In this document: positions 1 to 12,081 of the stretch, one piece after another
How positions within the stretch are numbered: position 1 is the stretch's first letter
How the letters are laid out: each line of letters begins with the position of its first letter
Assembly: GCA_021234155.1 (NCBI GenBank)
Contig: JAJEKV010000008.1
Span: forward strand, 10,036,740 to 10,100,739
Direction: 5' to 3'
From: Isoetes taiwanensis
Taxonomy: Eukaryota; Streptophyta; Lycopodiopsida; Isoetales; Isoetaceae
DNA length: 64,000 nt
Made by a program: the position numbers and the translations under genes
Notes under the pieces: generated by a model
What the model was told of the DNA's origin: nothing
Seen by the model: the letters and a program-made list of their open reading frames with translations, nothing else
Databases searched by the model: none

Positions 1-1468
1 TGGATATCTTTTCTGAACTTACCCCATATTTGTTGGATATCTGGACAATTAATAATACAATGTTCTACTATTTCTTCCACTCTACATGGAATTTAATAAT
101 TTATTTATTAAAATGTTTTATTTTTTACCAGAGTCTCAAACACAAAAATAGCTCCTGCACACGTTAGCTAAAATTAATCTGTCCCATTGAGTTTTTCGAT
201 TTTGATTAGCCAAATATAATCTGTGCCATTGAATTTTCCAATTTTGAGATCATGTGGCTCAAAGAATTAAAAAGTTTGCAAAAAATTACATCGTTTTTTC
301 TTGTTCTCTGCAATTCGATGTATTTTTATTATCATATAACAATTTTGAGCTCACTAATTTTTTTTAGTACTGTATCCCAAAAATTGAGAATTTAAAAAAG
401 GTCTGCCATTGGATTTGCTATTTTCTTCAATTGTTAGAATTATGTGGGTTGATCCACCGTCTATTTTTTGGGTTTGTTTTGCCATATGGCAGAGTTATTA
501 CATGTGGAGGATAAGAAGGATTAAAGATACAGAAGGATTAAAGATACAAGCTGTCGTGCTGGAAATAAAACTTCAATGCAAGATTATTGGTTGCATTGAA
601 TTAGATGGATCCAATTTTCTTATTGCATCGGTATAACGTAGCCTATTTCTTTAGTTGGTTATGTTATTTCAAGCAACTTCCTACAAGGTTCTTTGATCTC
701 CAAACAAGCGGTGCTCTTATCGACAAAACAATGGTAGCCAATATCCGGATGAAAACTAAGTCCGATGCATGTCGGAATGGCACACAATATTGCTTTGTAA
801 AGCCACTTCCAAATATTTGTCTCGGAACTTGCTGCTCCAGCTGTGTTATGGCAAAACGCTTATCTCTAACCTTCAATGTGGTAAGCGGAGTCATATACGA
901 AACCAAACAAGCTAGCATGTGTTCCTGAGAGTGTATCTCTAGCCTTCAAGGTGGGAATCCTACTTTGATATTTGGTGTTCTTTTACTGCAGGGTGTTGTT
1001 TTTCTTTTGATCTTCCATCATCCCGTAGAACCAACATCATTTCTTGAAGATTTGCTCTAAAATTCTCTTTTGTGCCTTTCTCTATAGGCTTGGGGTGAAG
1101 GATAGGGTGGAGATAGAGAAATTACACTCATGAAGCTTATTTTGGGTTGATTGTCACCTCAGTGTGACATTGATATTTGCATTAAGACATGAACTGAATG
1201 TTGCTTAGCGCTTAGACCCAAAAGACTAGCAATAGACCATGTGCGATCAAAATACAATCAAAGATCACCTAAAGTGACATTTTTGTTACGTGAAACCATT
1301 TACATTATATTCTGTGGGCAAAATGTTGAGTAAATGTGTAGAATGTTGGATAAATATCTAGAAATATTCAATGCAAAATCTACTAAACATTCCTTAAAAG
1401 AATTGTTATCACTTGTCAACACACGATTAGACTAGGGGGCAAGATGTCATATAAGTGGTTTTTACGTA
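1..1468. other. AT-rich spacer, no gene seen
   Basis: Short ORFs on both strands overlap one another, show no family motif and no convincing splice structure. I see no repeat array or RNA gene here. Confidence 0.6.
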
Positions 1469-1587
1469 TAGGGGAATGGAGGTTGGGACTCCATTCCCTG
1501 TTTTGCAGGTGGGGTCCCGCGACCGGCGTTAGCCGGGAGCGGGTCACCTGCAAAACTGGGAATGGAGGACCAATCTCCATTCCCCTA
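1469..1587. repeat. long near-perfect hairpin (foldback)
   Basis: The left arm begins GGGGAATGGAG at 1471 and the right arm ends CTCCATTCCCC at 1585. About 41 nt on each side pair with only a few mismatches. The central 33 nt also pair, through TCCCGC/GCGGG and CCGGC/GCCGG, so nearly all of the ~115 nt can fold into one hairpin. The fold resembles a foldback/MITE element or a MITE-derived small-RNA precursor; the sequence alone cannot choose between them. Confidence 0.75.
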
Positions 1588-2128
1588 CAAAATAGAAATG
1601 GGGGAGCTATTTTTTAGATCTCTCGTGCTCTGCCTCTTGCGCGAAGAACAGATGAGATCCGATGCTTCTGCCTCTTGCTGCTTGCAAAGAACAGATCAAG
1701 CTTCTATTCCAACCTGTTGCAGAGCTATTTTTCAGATCATTTATTGCTTGCGAAGAACAGAACCTCTTGCCTTTACCTTATTGCTTCTGCGAAGCTTTAC
1801 ATGCAAGAACTCGAATCGAAGCAAAGACAGAAGTTTTGCTGCTAAGATCTCGAAAGCAGAACCAAAGAACTCGAAGCAGAGCCAAGAAGTTTTGCTGCCA
1901 ATAACTCGAAAGCAGAGCTACGGCCGAAGAACTACGGTGCCATAACCCTAGAGCAGAGCTGCGGTAAACTGCGGCGCCATAACCCTAAAGAAACCCTAAA
2001 CGAAACCTGAGCAGCCGGTCACGCAGAATAGGGCTAACCAACTTCCATTCCGCTTCATTGGGAATTGCCACGTGGCGTCACACTATTGCACCCCAGCAAA
2101 AAATAGCGACCCTATTTCTATTTTGTAG
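1585..2128. mobile_element. MITE-like element with terminal inverted repeats
   Basis: A left terminus starting TACAAAATAGAAAT (1585) and containing CTATTTTTT is matched, inverted, by the sequence ending ATTTCTATTTTGTA (2128), which contains AAAAAATAG. The inverted ends are ~33 nt with mismatches confined to a central block. The ~545-bp interior has no transposase-like frame, although a run of Glu/Lys/Arg-rich ORFs crosses it. A target-site duplication could not be fixed, so the superfamily is unknown. The hairpin at 1469-1587 abuts its left end. Confidence 0.5.
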
Positions 2129-2297
2129 TATATATGATATGAAGCTAAAGTTTGGCATCGCCAATGAAGAAAGGAAATTCATTTTATAGTACACATGTTT
2201 ATAGTACATATGTAGTATATATGATATGAAGCTAAAGTTTGGCATCGCCAATGAAGAAAGGAAATTCGTTTTATAGTACACATGTTTATAGTACACT
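2125..2297. repeat. 87-bp tandem duplication
   Basis: Two head-to-tail copies, starting GTAGTATATATGATATGAAG at 2125 and 2212, are nearly identical over 87 bp. Each ends in CATGTTTATAGTACA. Confidence 0.85.
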
Positions 2298-2993
2298 TAA
2301 AATTTGGGTGGGGCATTTTCTGCCCCATCCGCCAATCCCTGTGTGCCACGTGGCACCGATTCTTTCCAAGAATCAGTGATTCTTGCAGGCCATTTTCCAA
2401 GAATCAATGATTCTTCTTGGTCATCTTGGAAACATTTTTCAGTCATTTCAATCAATGAAATATTACACAATTTATTCAATTATTCTTGATCATCTTGGAG
2501 GTATATTTTCAGTGATTTCAATCAATGAAATATTACAGAATTCATTCAAAATTCCACATCCTTTTTGCATTGAACTCTGAGTCTGTTCAGATACATTGAA
2601 ACAGACTAAAAATTACATTGAGTCTGAGTCTGTTCAGATAGCAGAAACACCACATCCAAAATTAGATTCATTGAAACATTGGCACTGCTTAGGGCGTTGC
2701 TTAGGGCGCGGACTCCTTGGATGCTGGATCTATGCCAGAAGATTTGGGGGAAGCGAGCCCACCTGGTTCACACGGTGGACTGAAAATAGGGGTCTTGCCT
2801 TCAAAGGACATTTTAGCAAAAACAGAGATGATTTTTTCACAGATAAATTCGGCCTTTGTGTAGCAAAATACGCAAGATACCTGAGTTATCTGGCTTTGTA
2901 CAGATACCGGGTCAGGCAAGCATTGCACAGGTACCCGGCCAGGCAGCAAATACCTCGACCCAAACTGCGTTTTGATGCTTCTGGCCCTGCTTT
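2298..2993. other. spacer with a ~69-bp duplication
   Basis: No convincing gene. A segment containing CATCTTGGA and TTTCAATCAATGAAATATTA occurs at about 2414-2478 and again at 2484-2550. A 14-bp palindrome with a G-box core, GTGCCACGTGGCAC, lies at 2343-2356. The 137-aa ORF at 2596-3009 shows no recognisable motif. Confidence 0.5.
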
Positions 2994-3270
2994 AGAAAGA
3001 ACTGCCTAAACTCGTTCATGGCAAGAAAGAACCTGCTATCGCCCCTGCTTCAGAAAGAACTGCCTAAACTCGTCCACAACAAGAAAGAATTGCCTAAACT
3101 CTAAGAAAGAACCTGCCATCGCCTCGCCGGAAAGAATCGCCTAAACTCGTCCACGGCAAGAAAGAACTGCCTAAACTCTAAGAAAGAACCTGCCATCGCC
3201 CCTGCTTCAGAAAGAACTGCCTAAACTCTAAGAAACTCGTCCACGGCAAGAAACTCGTCCAAGAAACTCC
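2994..3270. repeat. irregular ~30-bp minisatellite
   Basis: Units of the type AGAAAGAACTGCCTAAACTC, alternating with CGTCCACGGCAAG or CTGCCATCGCC, recur about eight times with variable spacing. Confidence 0.75.
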
Positions 3271-3546
3271 AAGAAGCTCGAAAAATGACAGGAAAGACAC
3301 AATAAACTAAAGATCCTGCACAAGCTTACAAAATCGTAGGCACTCTACTTGAAAATGGGATCAAAAGAAAGATCGGGCACAGGCGCCTCAGAAAAATGGC
3401 AAGAACAAGCGGATCGGAGATGCCTAGAGCCCTGGCGCCATGTCGACACCATAGCCGAAGCTCGGCCGGCCAGAGAAAGATGGTGCGGTGAAATGGTGAC
3501 GTGGCACGTAAAATGCCCCCCCCAAATTTCCACGTTACACCAATAT

Positions 3547-4400
3547 TTCCACGTTAGGCAACAACCAATATACCAGCCCCAAAGTACATGGAAGCCAATT
3601 TTTCTTGGTTCATACTCACACAATTATTGTGGAGCTTATCCCTGGCCTTATGGCGGACAAAGTGGAGGACACGTATAGGCACAAGTTCTACCACGTCGGG
3701 GATCATCATCGTATAACCCGAAGAACCAACTCCCAAAGCTAAACATACACCGCGGCGGTTTTGAACCCCTGACCAAGTGGACAATGGAAGCCAATTTGTT
3801 ACTGGTTCATACTCACACAATTATTGTGGAGCTTATCCTGCTACCTTATGGCATACAAAGTGGAGGACACGTATAGGCACAAGTTCTACCACGTCGGGGA
3901 TCATCATCGTATAACCCCAGTAACCAACTCCCAAAGCTAAACATACACTGGCCAGGGTTTGAACCCCTGACCAAGTGCACATTTATTTTGGCATTACTAA
4001 GCCTATACCAACACATCCTTGGGCAAAACTTTAGCCATACATGCACACTTTGCAGGCAGGATAGAATCCCACCTCAGGAAGTCGGAGAAATTTTAGGCAA
4101 CAACCAGTATACCAGCCCCAGTATACATGGAAGCCAATTTTTTACTAGTTCATACTCACACAATTATTGTGGAGCTTATCCTGCTGCCTTATGGCAGACA
4201 AAGTGGAAGACATGTATAGGCACAAGTTCTACCACGTCGGGGATCATCATCGTATAACCCCAGTAACCAACTCCCAAAGCTAAACATACATTGGCCAGGG
4301 TTTGAACCCCTGACCAAGTGCACATTTATTTTGGCATTACTAGGCCTATACCAACTCACCACATATCCATTGGGCAAAACTTTAGCCATACATGCACACT
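3547..4400 (-). mobile_element. cluster of three SINE-like repeats
   Basis: Three related copies lie at about 3547-3782, 3783-4045 and 4096-4400; a fourth, partial copy is at 28005-28165. Read on the minus strand, copies contain GGTTCAAACCC, which matches the tRNA B-box consensus. About 35 nt upstream of it, two copies have an imperfect A-box-like TAGGCTTAGTAATG. The body shares GGAGTTGGTTACTGGGG, a block with GATGATGATCCCCGACGTGG, and CAATAATTGTGTGAGTATG. A tRNA-derived SINE is inferred. No poly-A tail or target duplication was resolved, so another dispersed repeat is possible. Confidence 0.45.
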
Positions 4401-4589
4401 TTATAGGCAGGATAGAATCCCACACACTCACCCCGGTTTTTGGTCCACTGTTGAAAACATCAGTTTTGGTAGGTCTACATGTCCTGTTTTCAAAGAATCC
4501 TACATGTGGATTTGTGGAGGTATGGTTTTGTTCGATAATGGTGTTCTTTTTTCAGTGGACTAAAACATCCACTGTTGTTTTGTAGTTTC

Positions 4590-5075
4590 TTCTATTGTGA
4601 CATGTCATTTTATAATACAATCCATTGTAGGAAAGAATACTTGAATTTTTCTATTGTCACATGTCTTTATAGATGTAGGAAAGAATATTTGATTCTCTAC
4701 ATGTCCTATACTTCCATTCACATGTCTTTATAGTAGTAGGACAGAGTACTTTATTTGCTAAGGCATTGTAGGAAAGAATACATGAATTACGACATGTGTA
4801 ATACTTCTATTGTCACATGTCTTTATAGAAGTAGGAAAGAATACTTGATTCTCTACATGTCGTATGCTTCCATGTCACATGTCTTTATAGTAGTAGGACA
4901 GAGTACTTTATTTGCTAAGGCATTGTAGGAAAGAATACATGAATTACGACATGTGTAATACTTCTATTGTCACATGTCTTTATAGAAGTAGGAAAGAATA
5001 CTTGATTCTCTACATGTCCTATCCTTCCATATCACGGGTCTTTATAGTGGTAGGACAGAGTACTTGATTTGCTAC
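4590..5075. repeat. ~157-bp tandem repeat, about three copies
   Basis: CATGTCTTTATAG recurs in two phases: 4721, 4878 and about 5035, and again 4816 and 4974, giving a period of 157-158 bp. Each unit is itself two related half-units (TAGAAGTAGGAAAG and TAGTAGTAGGACAG), so the array arose from an older ~80-bp duplication. Confidence 0.8.
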
Positions 5076-5934
5076 ATGTGATGCACATGCACGATCACAT
5101 GTCCTTATACTAGTATTCCATGCAAGACAAGTTACTTCAACTACTTAATGCCTATTTTTGCATAACAAAACCATCAAGAATTTGATTTGTATTCCTTGAC
5201 GGGGTGCAGGACCGCTGCAACAAATCCCTAAGCATTAATGTCATAGGACCACGCAAATCCTAACAATATCCTAACGTCATCAAGTCCATGTCCATGTCAT
5301 TCATATCTTATCCCCGGCCTCACTTTGGCGCCTGGCCTTGGCGCTTTACCGGCGCTTTGCCGAGGCCTGCCCGGATCGATGCATGATGGATGGCGTTGGA
5401 GCAGCGGCAGTGAAGGATGGCGCCCCTGTGTGTGCCTGAGTGGATGTCCGCCTGCGCGCATACCTGGGGGTGCTGGCGCCTTGGCGCAGGGCTGGTGGAT
5501 GGGTGAGGAGGCACCTCCGATGGGCGATTTCCCTGAGCGGTTTTTCTGAGCGCCGCCTTCCCTGCGTGTCTGGGCGATTGGCGTTGGGGGCGTCTGTTTT
5601 CCAGCACCCAGTTGTGAAGAGGTTACGGTTCGGAGTTGCTTGGTGAAGCTATGCCTGCTGGAGGTATGAAGGTATGCTTGTTGCTTGTGCAACAGCATGG
5701 ATTTTTGGATCGGTGAGCGACCATAGTCATCCCCGGCAACGGTTTTTTCAGTGGTTTTAATCCGGGTCATGATGGTTGTGTTCTAGCTCACGTTGTGCTT
5801 TGGTTTAAGGGCTTGACCCATGTTCTTGTTTGGACTTCGGTCCGGGACTTGATCCCTTATGTACTTGGTCCCATAACCCGATTGGGTTAAAATGGGCGTT
5901 AAAAATTTTCCTTCCTTCCTTCCTTGGTCATTCA
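5076..5934. other. GC-richer spacer, no supported gene
   Basis: Overlapping ORFs exist on both strands at 5297-5770. The longest is a 157-aa minus-strand Pro/Arg/Ser-rich frame without a recognisable domain. The base composition alone explains long open frames here. Confidence 0.5.
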
Positions 5935-6895
5935 TGCGTTGGAGCCTCGTGGCATGTTGAAGCCTTGGTGGCATCTTTGGGCGTGGGGTGGCATGTTGGA
6001 GCCTAGGTGTCATGTTAGAGCTCACGCGGCATGTTGGAGCCCGTGGCATGTTGCAGCCTACATGGCATGTTGGAGCTGATGGTGGCATATTTGAGCCACG
6101 TTGGCATGCTTGAGCCTAGGTGGCACGTTGGAGCCAACTTGGCATGTTGGAGCCTATGTGGCATGTTGGAGCTAACGTGGCATGTTGGAGCCCGGTGGCA
6201 TGTTGGAGCCTAGGTGGCATGCTAGGTGGCATGTTGGAGCCCACGTGGCATGTTGGAGCGTGGGGTGGCACGTTGGAGCCTAGGTGGCATGCTAGAGCTC
6301 ACGAGGCATGTTGGAGCCTAGTTGGCATGTTGGAGCCTCACGCGGCATGTTGAAGCCTTGGTGGCATGTTGGAGCCTAGGTGGCATATTTGAGCCACCTT
6401 GGCGTGCTTGAGCCTAGGTGGCACGTTGGAGCCAACTTAGCATGTTGGAGCTCACGTGGCATGTTGGAGCTCACGTGGCATGTTGGAGCCCACGTGGCAT
6501 GTTAGAGCATAGGTGGCATGTTGGAGCCTAGGTGGCATGTTGGAGCCTACGTGGCATGTTGGAGCCTAGGTGGCATGTTTCAGCCAACTTGGCAAGCTTG
6601 AGCCTAGGTGGCATGTTGGAGCCACCTTGGCATGTTGGAGCCTATGTGGCACGTTGGAGTCTAGGTGGCATGCTAGAGCTCACGAGGCATGTTGGAGCCT
6701 AGTTGGCATGTTGTAGCCTACGTGGCATGTTGAAGCCCAGGTGGCATGTTGGAGCCTAGGTGGCATATTTGAGCCACCTTGGCATGCTTGAGCCTAGGTG
6801 GAACGTTGGAGCCAACTTGGCATGTTGGAGCTCACGTAGCATGTTGGAGGTCACGTGGCATGTTGGAGCCCAGGTGGCATGTTATAGCCTAGGTG
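5935..6895. repeat. 19-bp minisatellite, left block
   Basis: About 50 tandem units of consensus GGCATGTTGGAGCCTAGGT run through the interval, with 18-20-bp variants such as GGCATATTTGAGCCACCTT. The same unit occurs at 11520-11715 in this orientation and at 24300-24870 in reverse orientation. ORFs across the array are artefacts of the repeat. Confidence 0.95.
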
Positions 6896-9800
6896 GCCGA
6901 CCCCCGGGAGACGGACATCACAAAGGTTACCGAGGCAGGCTTTCCTACCAGTGCTCATCCGGGAGGGCAAATGCCAATGCCTCCCTTCCCGGAACCCGGT
7001 TTCCCTATCCGACCGTTGAATTCTCCATTCAAACAGGCTCAAAAAATTCAAGGTCCGTCCCCGAGAATATATCAAACCGCAAAGTGTCCCTGCGGTGTGG
7101 TGCCGTAGAAACCCAAGTGTTTTGTCGTTCGAGGCGATACAAAAAGCTCCGGAATGGAGATTTGACTTATATCGTCCAGAACCCGGTGAAATTACCCTAG
7201 GGACCAAGTTACCGCGGTCATTTTTGCAGCAAAGAAACACGAACCCTCTACATGGCGTGATACGCACCCTCCGCTAAGGCCAATTCACTACTGAACGTGT
7301 TGGACATGAGCTACTTTGGCGCTTCGGGGCGGGGGTGGTCTTACGCCCACGAAACTTGGTCTCGGGGGTAATGTCGATGTTTCGAGTCCGCTTGGCGAGT
7401 CGGATCACGCCCGGGGTGGGAGAGTTGCCCGTCCCGTGGCCAAGGACCCTCCGAGAGGACCTTTGGGACGAACTTCATCTAGAAGGTTTTAGGGCTCCGT
7501 CTTCTGGCATCAATGCCCTCCCACTACCTCATGACATTGTGCAAGATCCTGGTCCAATCTGGCTAGGGTATGGCCTCCAAAACGTAAATCCTGTGCGTTG
7601 CTAGGTTATTGTAGGGTTTACGTTATGGAGGTCGAGTTTTATTCAATTGCACTTGAGACATGGTCGAGAAGCTGCAGTTGAAAACAAGAAGCAATAGAAA
7701 CTGTCGAAATGGGGTTTGGATTTACCGAGGCAGGCTTTCCTACCAGTGCTCCTCCGGGAGGGCAAATGCCAATGCCTCCCTTCCCGGAACCCGGTTTCCC
7801 TATCCGACCGTCGAATTCTCCATTCAAGTAACTTGCTTCGAGCAGGCTCAAGAAAATTCAAGATCTGTCCGGGAGAACATATCCCTCCGCAAAGTGTCCT
7901 GCAGTCGACCGTGTAGAAACCCAAGTGTTTTGTCGTTCGGGCAGTACAAAGGCTCCGGAATGGAGATTTGACTTTGCCATATCGTCCGAAACAGCGAAAT
8001 TACCCTAGGGACCAAGTTACACGGTCATTTTTTGCAGCAAAAGAAACACGAACCCTCTACATGGCAGTATTCTGCACCCTCCGCTAAGGCCAATTCACTA
8101 CGAACGTGTTGGACATGAGCTACTTTGGCGCTTCCAGGAGCAGGGGTGGTCTTCTGCCCACGAAACTTGGTCTCCAGGGTAATGTCGATGTTTCGAAACC
8201 GCTTGGCGTAGTCGATCACGCCCGGGTGGGAGAGTTGCCCGCTAAGTGGCCAAGGACCCTCCGGAGAGGACCTTTGGGACCGAACTTCTTCTCGAAGGTT
8301 TTAGGGCTCCGCCTTCGGCATCAATGCCCTCCCACTACCTCATGACATTGTGCAAGATCCCCGATCCAATCACGGCTGGGGTATGGCCTCCAAAACATAA
8401 ATCCCGCGGCGCTGCTAGGTTATTGTAGGGTTTACGTTATGGAGGTCGAAGTTTTATTCGGTTGCACTTGAGACATGGTCGAGAAGCTGCAGCTTAAAAA
8501 AGAAGCAATAGAAACCGTCGAAATGGGGTTTGGATTTACCGAAGCGGCTTTCCTACCGGTGCTCATCCGGAGGGCAAATGCCAATGTCTCCCTTCCGGGA
8601 CCCGGTTTCCCTATCCGGCCGTTGAATTCTCCATTCGGGTAACTTGCTTCGAAAGGGCTCAAAAAATTCAAGATCTGTCCCCGGAGAACATATCAAAGCG
8701 CAAAGTGTCCTCGTCGGTCGACCGTGTAGAAACCCAAAGTGTTTTGTCGTTGGGCGTACAAAGGCTCGAAATGGAGATTTGATTTCGCCATGTCGTCCAA
8801 ACAAATGAAATTACCCTAGGGACCAAGTTACCGGGTCATTTTTGCAGCAAAAGAAACACGAACCCTCTACATGGCGGTATTACGCACCCTCCGCTAAGGC
8901 CAATTCACTACTGAACGTGTTGGACATGAGCTACTTTGGCGCTTCGGGGAGGCGGGGTGGTCTTACGCCCGCGAAACTTGGTCTCCGTGGTAATGTCGAT
9001 GTTTCGAGTCCGCTGGGCGTCGGATCACGCCGGTTCGGGTGGGAGAGTTGCCCGTCCGTGGCCAAGGACCCTCCGAGAGGACCTTTGGGGACGAACTTCT
9101 TCCGGAAGGTTTTAGGGCTCCGCCTTACGGCATCAATGCCCTCCACTACCTCATGACATTTGCAAGATCCTGATCCAATCTGGCTAGGGTATGGCCTCCA
9201 AAACGTAAACCCTGTGCGTTGCTAGGTTATTGTAGGGTTTACGTTATGGAGGTCGAGTTTTATTCAGTTGCACTTGAGACATGGTCGAAGCCGCGATTGA
9301 AAACAAGAAGCAATAGAAACCGCCGAAATGGGGTTTGGATTTACCGAGGCAGGCTTTCCTACCGGTGCTCATCCGGGAGGGCAAATGCCAATGCCTCCCT
9401 TCCCGGAACCCGGTTTCCCTATCCGACCGTTGAATTCTCCATTCAGGTTGCTTCGAGCAGGCTCAAAAAAATTCAAGATCTGTCCGGGAGAACATATCAA
9501 ACCGCAAAGTGTCCTGTAGTCAGACCATGTAGAAACCCAAGTGTTTTGTCGTTCGGGCAGTACAAAGTCTCCGGAATGGAGATTTGACTTCGCCATATCG
9601 TCCGAAACAGCGAAATTACCCTAGGGACCAAGTTACACAGTCATTTTTTGCAGCAAAAGAAACACGAACCCTCTACATGGCAGTATTCTGCACCCTCCGA
9701 TAAGGCCAATTCACTACGAACGTGTTGGACATGATCTATTTTGGCGCTTCCGGGAGCAGGGGTGGTCTTCTGCCCACAAAACTTGGTCTCCAGGGTAATG

Positions 9801-10048
9801 TCGATGTTTTGAGTCCGTTGGCAGAGTCAGATCACAGTTCCGGGGTGGGAGAGTTGCCCGTCCGTGGCCAAGGACCCTCCAGAGAGGACCTTTGGGACGA
9901 ACTTCTTCTGGAAGGTTTTAGGGCTCCGTCTTCTGGTGTCAACGCCCTCCCATTACCTCATGACATTGTGCAAGATCCTGGTCCAATCTGGCTAGGAAAC
10001 CCTGTGCCTTGCCAGCCAGGTTATTGTAGGGTTTACGTTATGGAGGCC
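6896..10048. repeat. ~800-bp tandem repeat, four direct copies
   Basis: The landmark ACCGAGGCAGG (one copy ACCGAAGCGG) recurs at 6929, 7724, 8538 and 9343, giving periods of 795, 814 and 805 bp. Other landmarks keep the same order in each unit: CCCTCTACATGGC, GTTGGACATGA, CCTCATGACATT and GGTTATTGTAGGGTTTACG. Copies differ by many 1-4-nt gaps, so no frame stays open across a unit. I recognise no coding family in it. The last copy is truncated near 10048. Confidence 0.9.
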
Positions 10049-11505
10049 AAAACGTGGTCAGTTGCACTTGGGACCTGGTGTACCTTTTTCGAACATGCAT
10101 GCGGGGCCATGGCAACTGAAATAACAGACTTTGGATCTATTGGCGATCCCGAATCATTTAAAAAAAAATTGCTACTACAAAATGTGTTCTTGACTTCTAA
10201 TTGCGACACTGGGAGGAGGATAAATCCAAACCCCATTTCGTCAGTTTCTATTGCTTCTTGTTTTCAACTCCAGCTTCTCGACCATGTCTCAAGTGCAACT
10301 GAATAAAACTCGACCTCCATAACGTAAACCCTACAATAACCTGGCAAGGCACAGGGTTTGCATTTTGGAAGCCATACCCTAGCCAGATTGGACCAGGATC
10401 TTGCACAATGTCATGAGGTAGTGGGAGGGCGTTGACGCCAGAAGGCGGAGCCCTAAAACCTTCCAGAAGAAGTTCGACCCAAAGGTCCTCTCTGGAGGGT
10501 CCCTGGCCACGTACGGGCAACTCTCCCACCCCGGAACTGTGATTTGACTCTGCCAACAGACTCGAAACATCGACATTACCCTGGAGACCAAGTTTCGTGG
10601 GCAGAAGACCACCCTTGCTCCCAGAAGCGCCAAAGTAGCTCACGTCCAACACGTTCGTAGTGAATTGGCCTTATCGAAGGGTGCAGAATACTGCCATGTA
10701 GAGGGTTCGTGTTTCTTTTGCTGCAAAAAATGACCGTATAACTTGGTCCTTAGGGTAATTTCGCTGTTTCGGACGAGATGGCGAAGTCAAATCTCCATTC
10801 CGGAGCCTTTGTACTGCCCGAACGACAAAACACTTGGGTTTCTACACGGTCGACTACAGGACACTTTGCGGTTTGATATGTTCTCCCGGACAGATCTTGA
10901 ATTTTTTTGAGCCTTGCTCGAAGCAAGTTACCTGAATGGAGAATTCAACGGTCGGATAGGGAAACCGGGTTCCGGGAAGGGAGGCATTGGCATTTGCCCT
11001 CCCGGATGAGCACTGGTAGGAAAGCCTGCTCGGTAAATCCAAACCCCATTTCGTCAGTTTCTATTGCTTCTTGTTTTCAACTGCAGCTTCTCTACCATGT
11101 CTCAAGTGCAACTGAATAAAACTCGACCTCCGTAACGTAAACCCTACAATAACCTAGCAACGCACAGGGTTTACGTTTTGGAGGCCAAAACGTGGTCGAC
11201 TTCTTTGATAACTAGGTGGACCATTTCTAAACATGCATGGGGAGCCATGAGAACTGAAATAACAGAGTTTCGATCTAGTCGCCAATTCGAGTGACCCCAA
11301 ACAATTTTGCTACTGCATAAGGCGCTCTACACTTTTAATTGCAAAACTAGGAGGAGAATAAATCAAAACCCCATTCTTGCAATTTCTACTGCCTCGTGTT
11401 TTCAACAGCAGCTGCTCGACCATGTCCCAAGTGCAACGGACCAAAGCCCGACCTCCATAACGTAAACCCTACAATAACCTAGCAAGGCACAGGGTTTACG
11501 TGCCA
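10042..11505. repeat. inverted copies of the ~800-bp unit
   Basis: From about 10221 the unit runs in the opposite direction: the complement of the landmark (GCCTGCTCGGTAAATCC) is at 11024-11040, and the inverted period from 10221 to 11034 is 813 bp. A different ~180-bp segment starting near GGCCAAAACGTGGTC is present in direct orientation at 10042-10220 and 11183-11366, separating the inverted copies. A final partial inverted copy ends at about 11505. Confidence 0.85.
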
Positions 11506-11509
11506 TATC

Positions 11510-11715
11510 CCCACTCGGAGTGCCTAGATGGCATGCTTGAGCCTAGGTGCCATGCCTGACCCACATTGGCATGTTGGAGAACTTGGCATGTTGGAGCGTA
11601 TTTGGCATGTTGGAGCTGATGTGGCATGCTTGACCCTAGGTGGCATGATAGAGCCTAGGTGGCATGGTGGAGCCACGTTGGCGTATTAGAGCCTACGTGG
11701 CATGTTGTTGCGTAG
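11510..11715. repeat. 19-bp minisatellite, right part of the left block
   Basis: Degenerate units of GGCATGTTGGAGCCTAGGT resume in the orientation seen at 5935-6895. The ~800-bp array therefore appears to have been inserted in, or amplified within, a single 19-bp minisatellite. Confidence 0.85.
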
Positions 11716-11881
11716 GTGTAATTTAGAATGGTAGGCGAATCTTAGGTATTCGAGATTAGTTATGTTGGCGAATTTTAATTTCTAGTTATAGAAAGCTAGG
11801 CGAGTCACTTGATCATTGTTATTTAGCCTTGCAAGTGGAAACTGTTGTATCTCCTGAGTGAAATTTAACTCGGGAATAATG

Positions 11882-11912
11882 AACCATCATTCAATTAAAT
11901 TGGGTTTATGTC
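11882..11912. repeat. left member of a 31-bp inverted pair
   Basis: This 31-nt stretch, containing CAATTAAATTGGG followed by TTATGTC, matches the reverse complement of 24062-24092 at 29 of 31 positions. It sits just inside the 19-bp minisatellite, as does its partner, and probably belongs to a terminal inverted repeat. Confidence 0.7.
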
Positions 11913-12081
11913 TTAATTTTGGGACAAATTTCATATTGCATGTTTTTAGTAGCATATTCAAATTCACACATTTCACCTCAAAATTATGAAAACGTAATAT
12001 CATGTTATTTACAAAATAGTCAATATTTCACAATATAGCACCATATCATAAAAACGTGATAACAAAAATTTACATAGTTAT

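Noticed and set aside
1980..2010. telomere-type CCCTAAA repeats
   Set aside because: Only scattered AACCCTAAA-like words occur, not a tandem array.
5297..5770. 157-aa minus-strand ORF rich in Pro, Arg and Ser
   Set aside because: GC-rich DNA gives long frames on both strands here; no domain, splice site or homologous pattern is visible.
5935..6895. CRISPR-like array
   Set aside because: The 19-bp units are contiguous without unique spacers, and the genome is eukaryotic; this is a minisatellite.
9722..10306. 194-aa plus-strand ORF in the ~800-bp repeat
   Set aside because: The frame is closed in the other copies of the repeat and crosses the orientation switch; no family is recognised.
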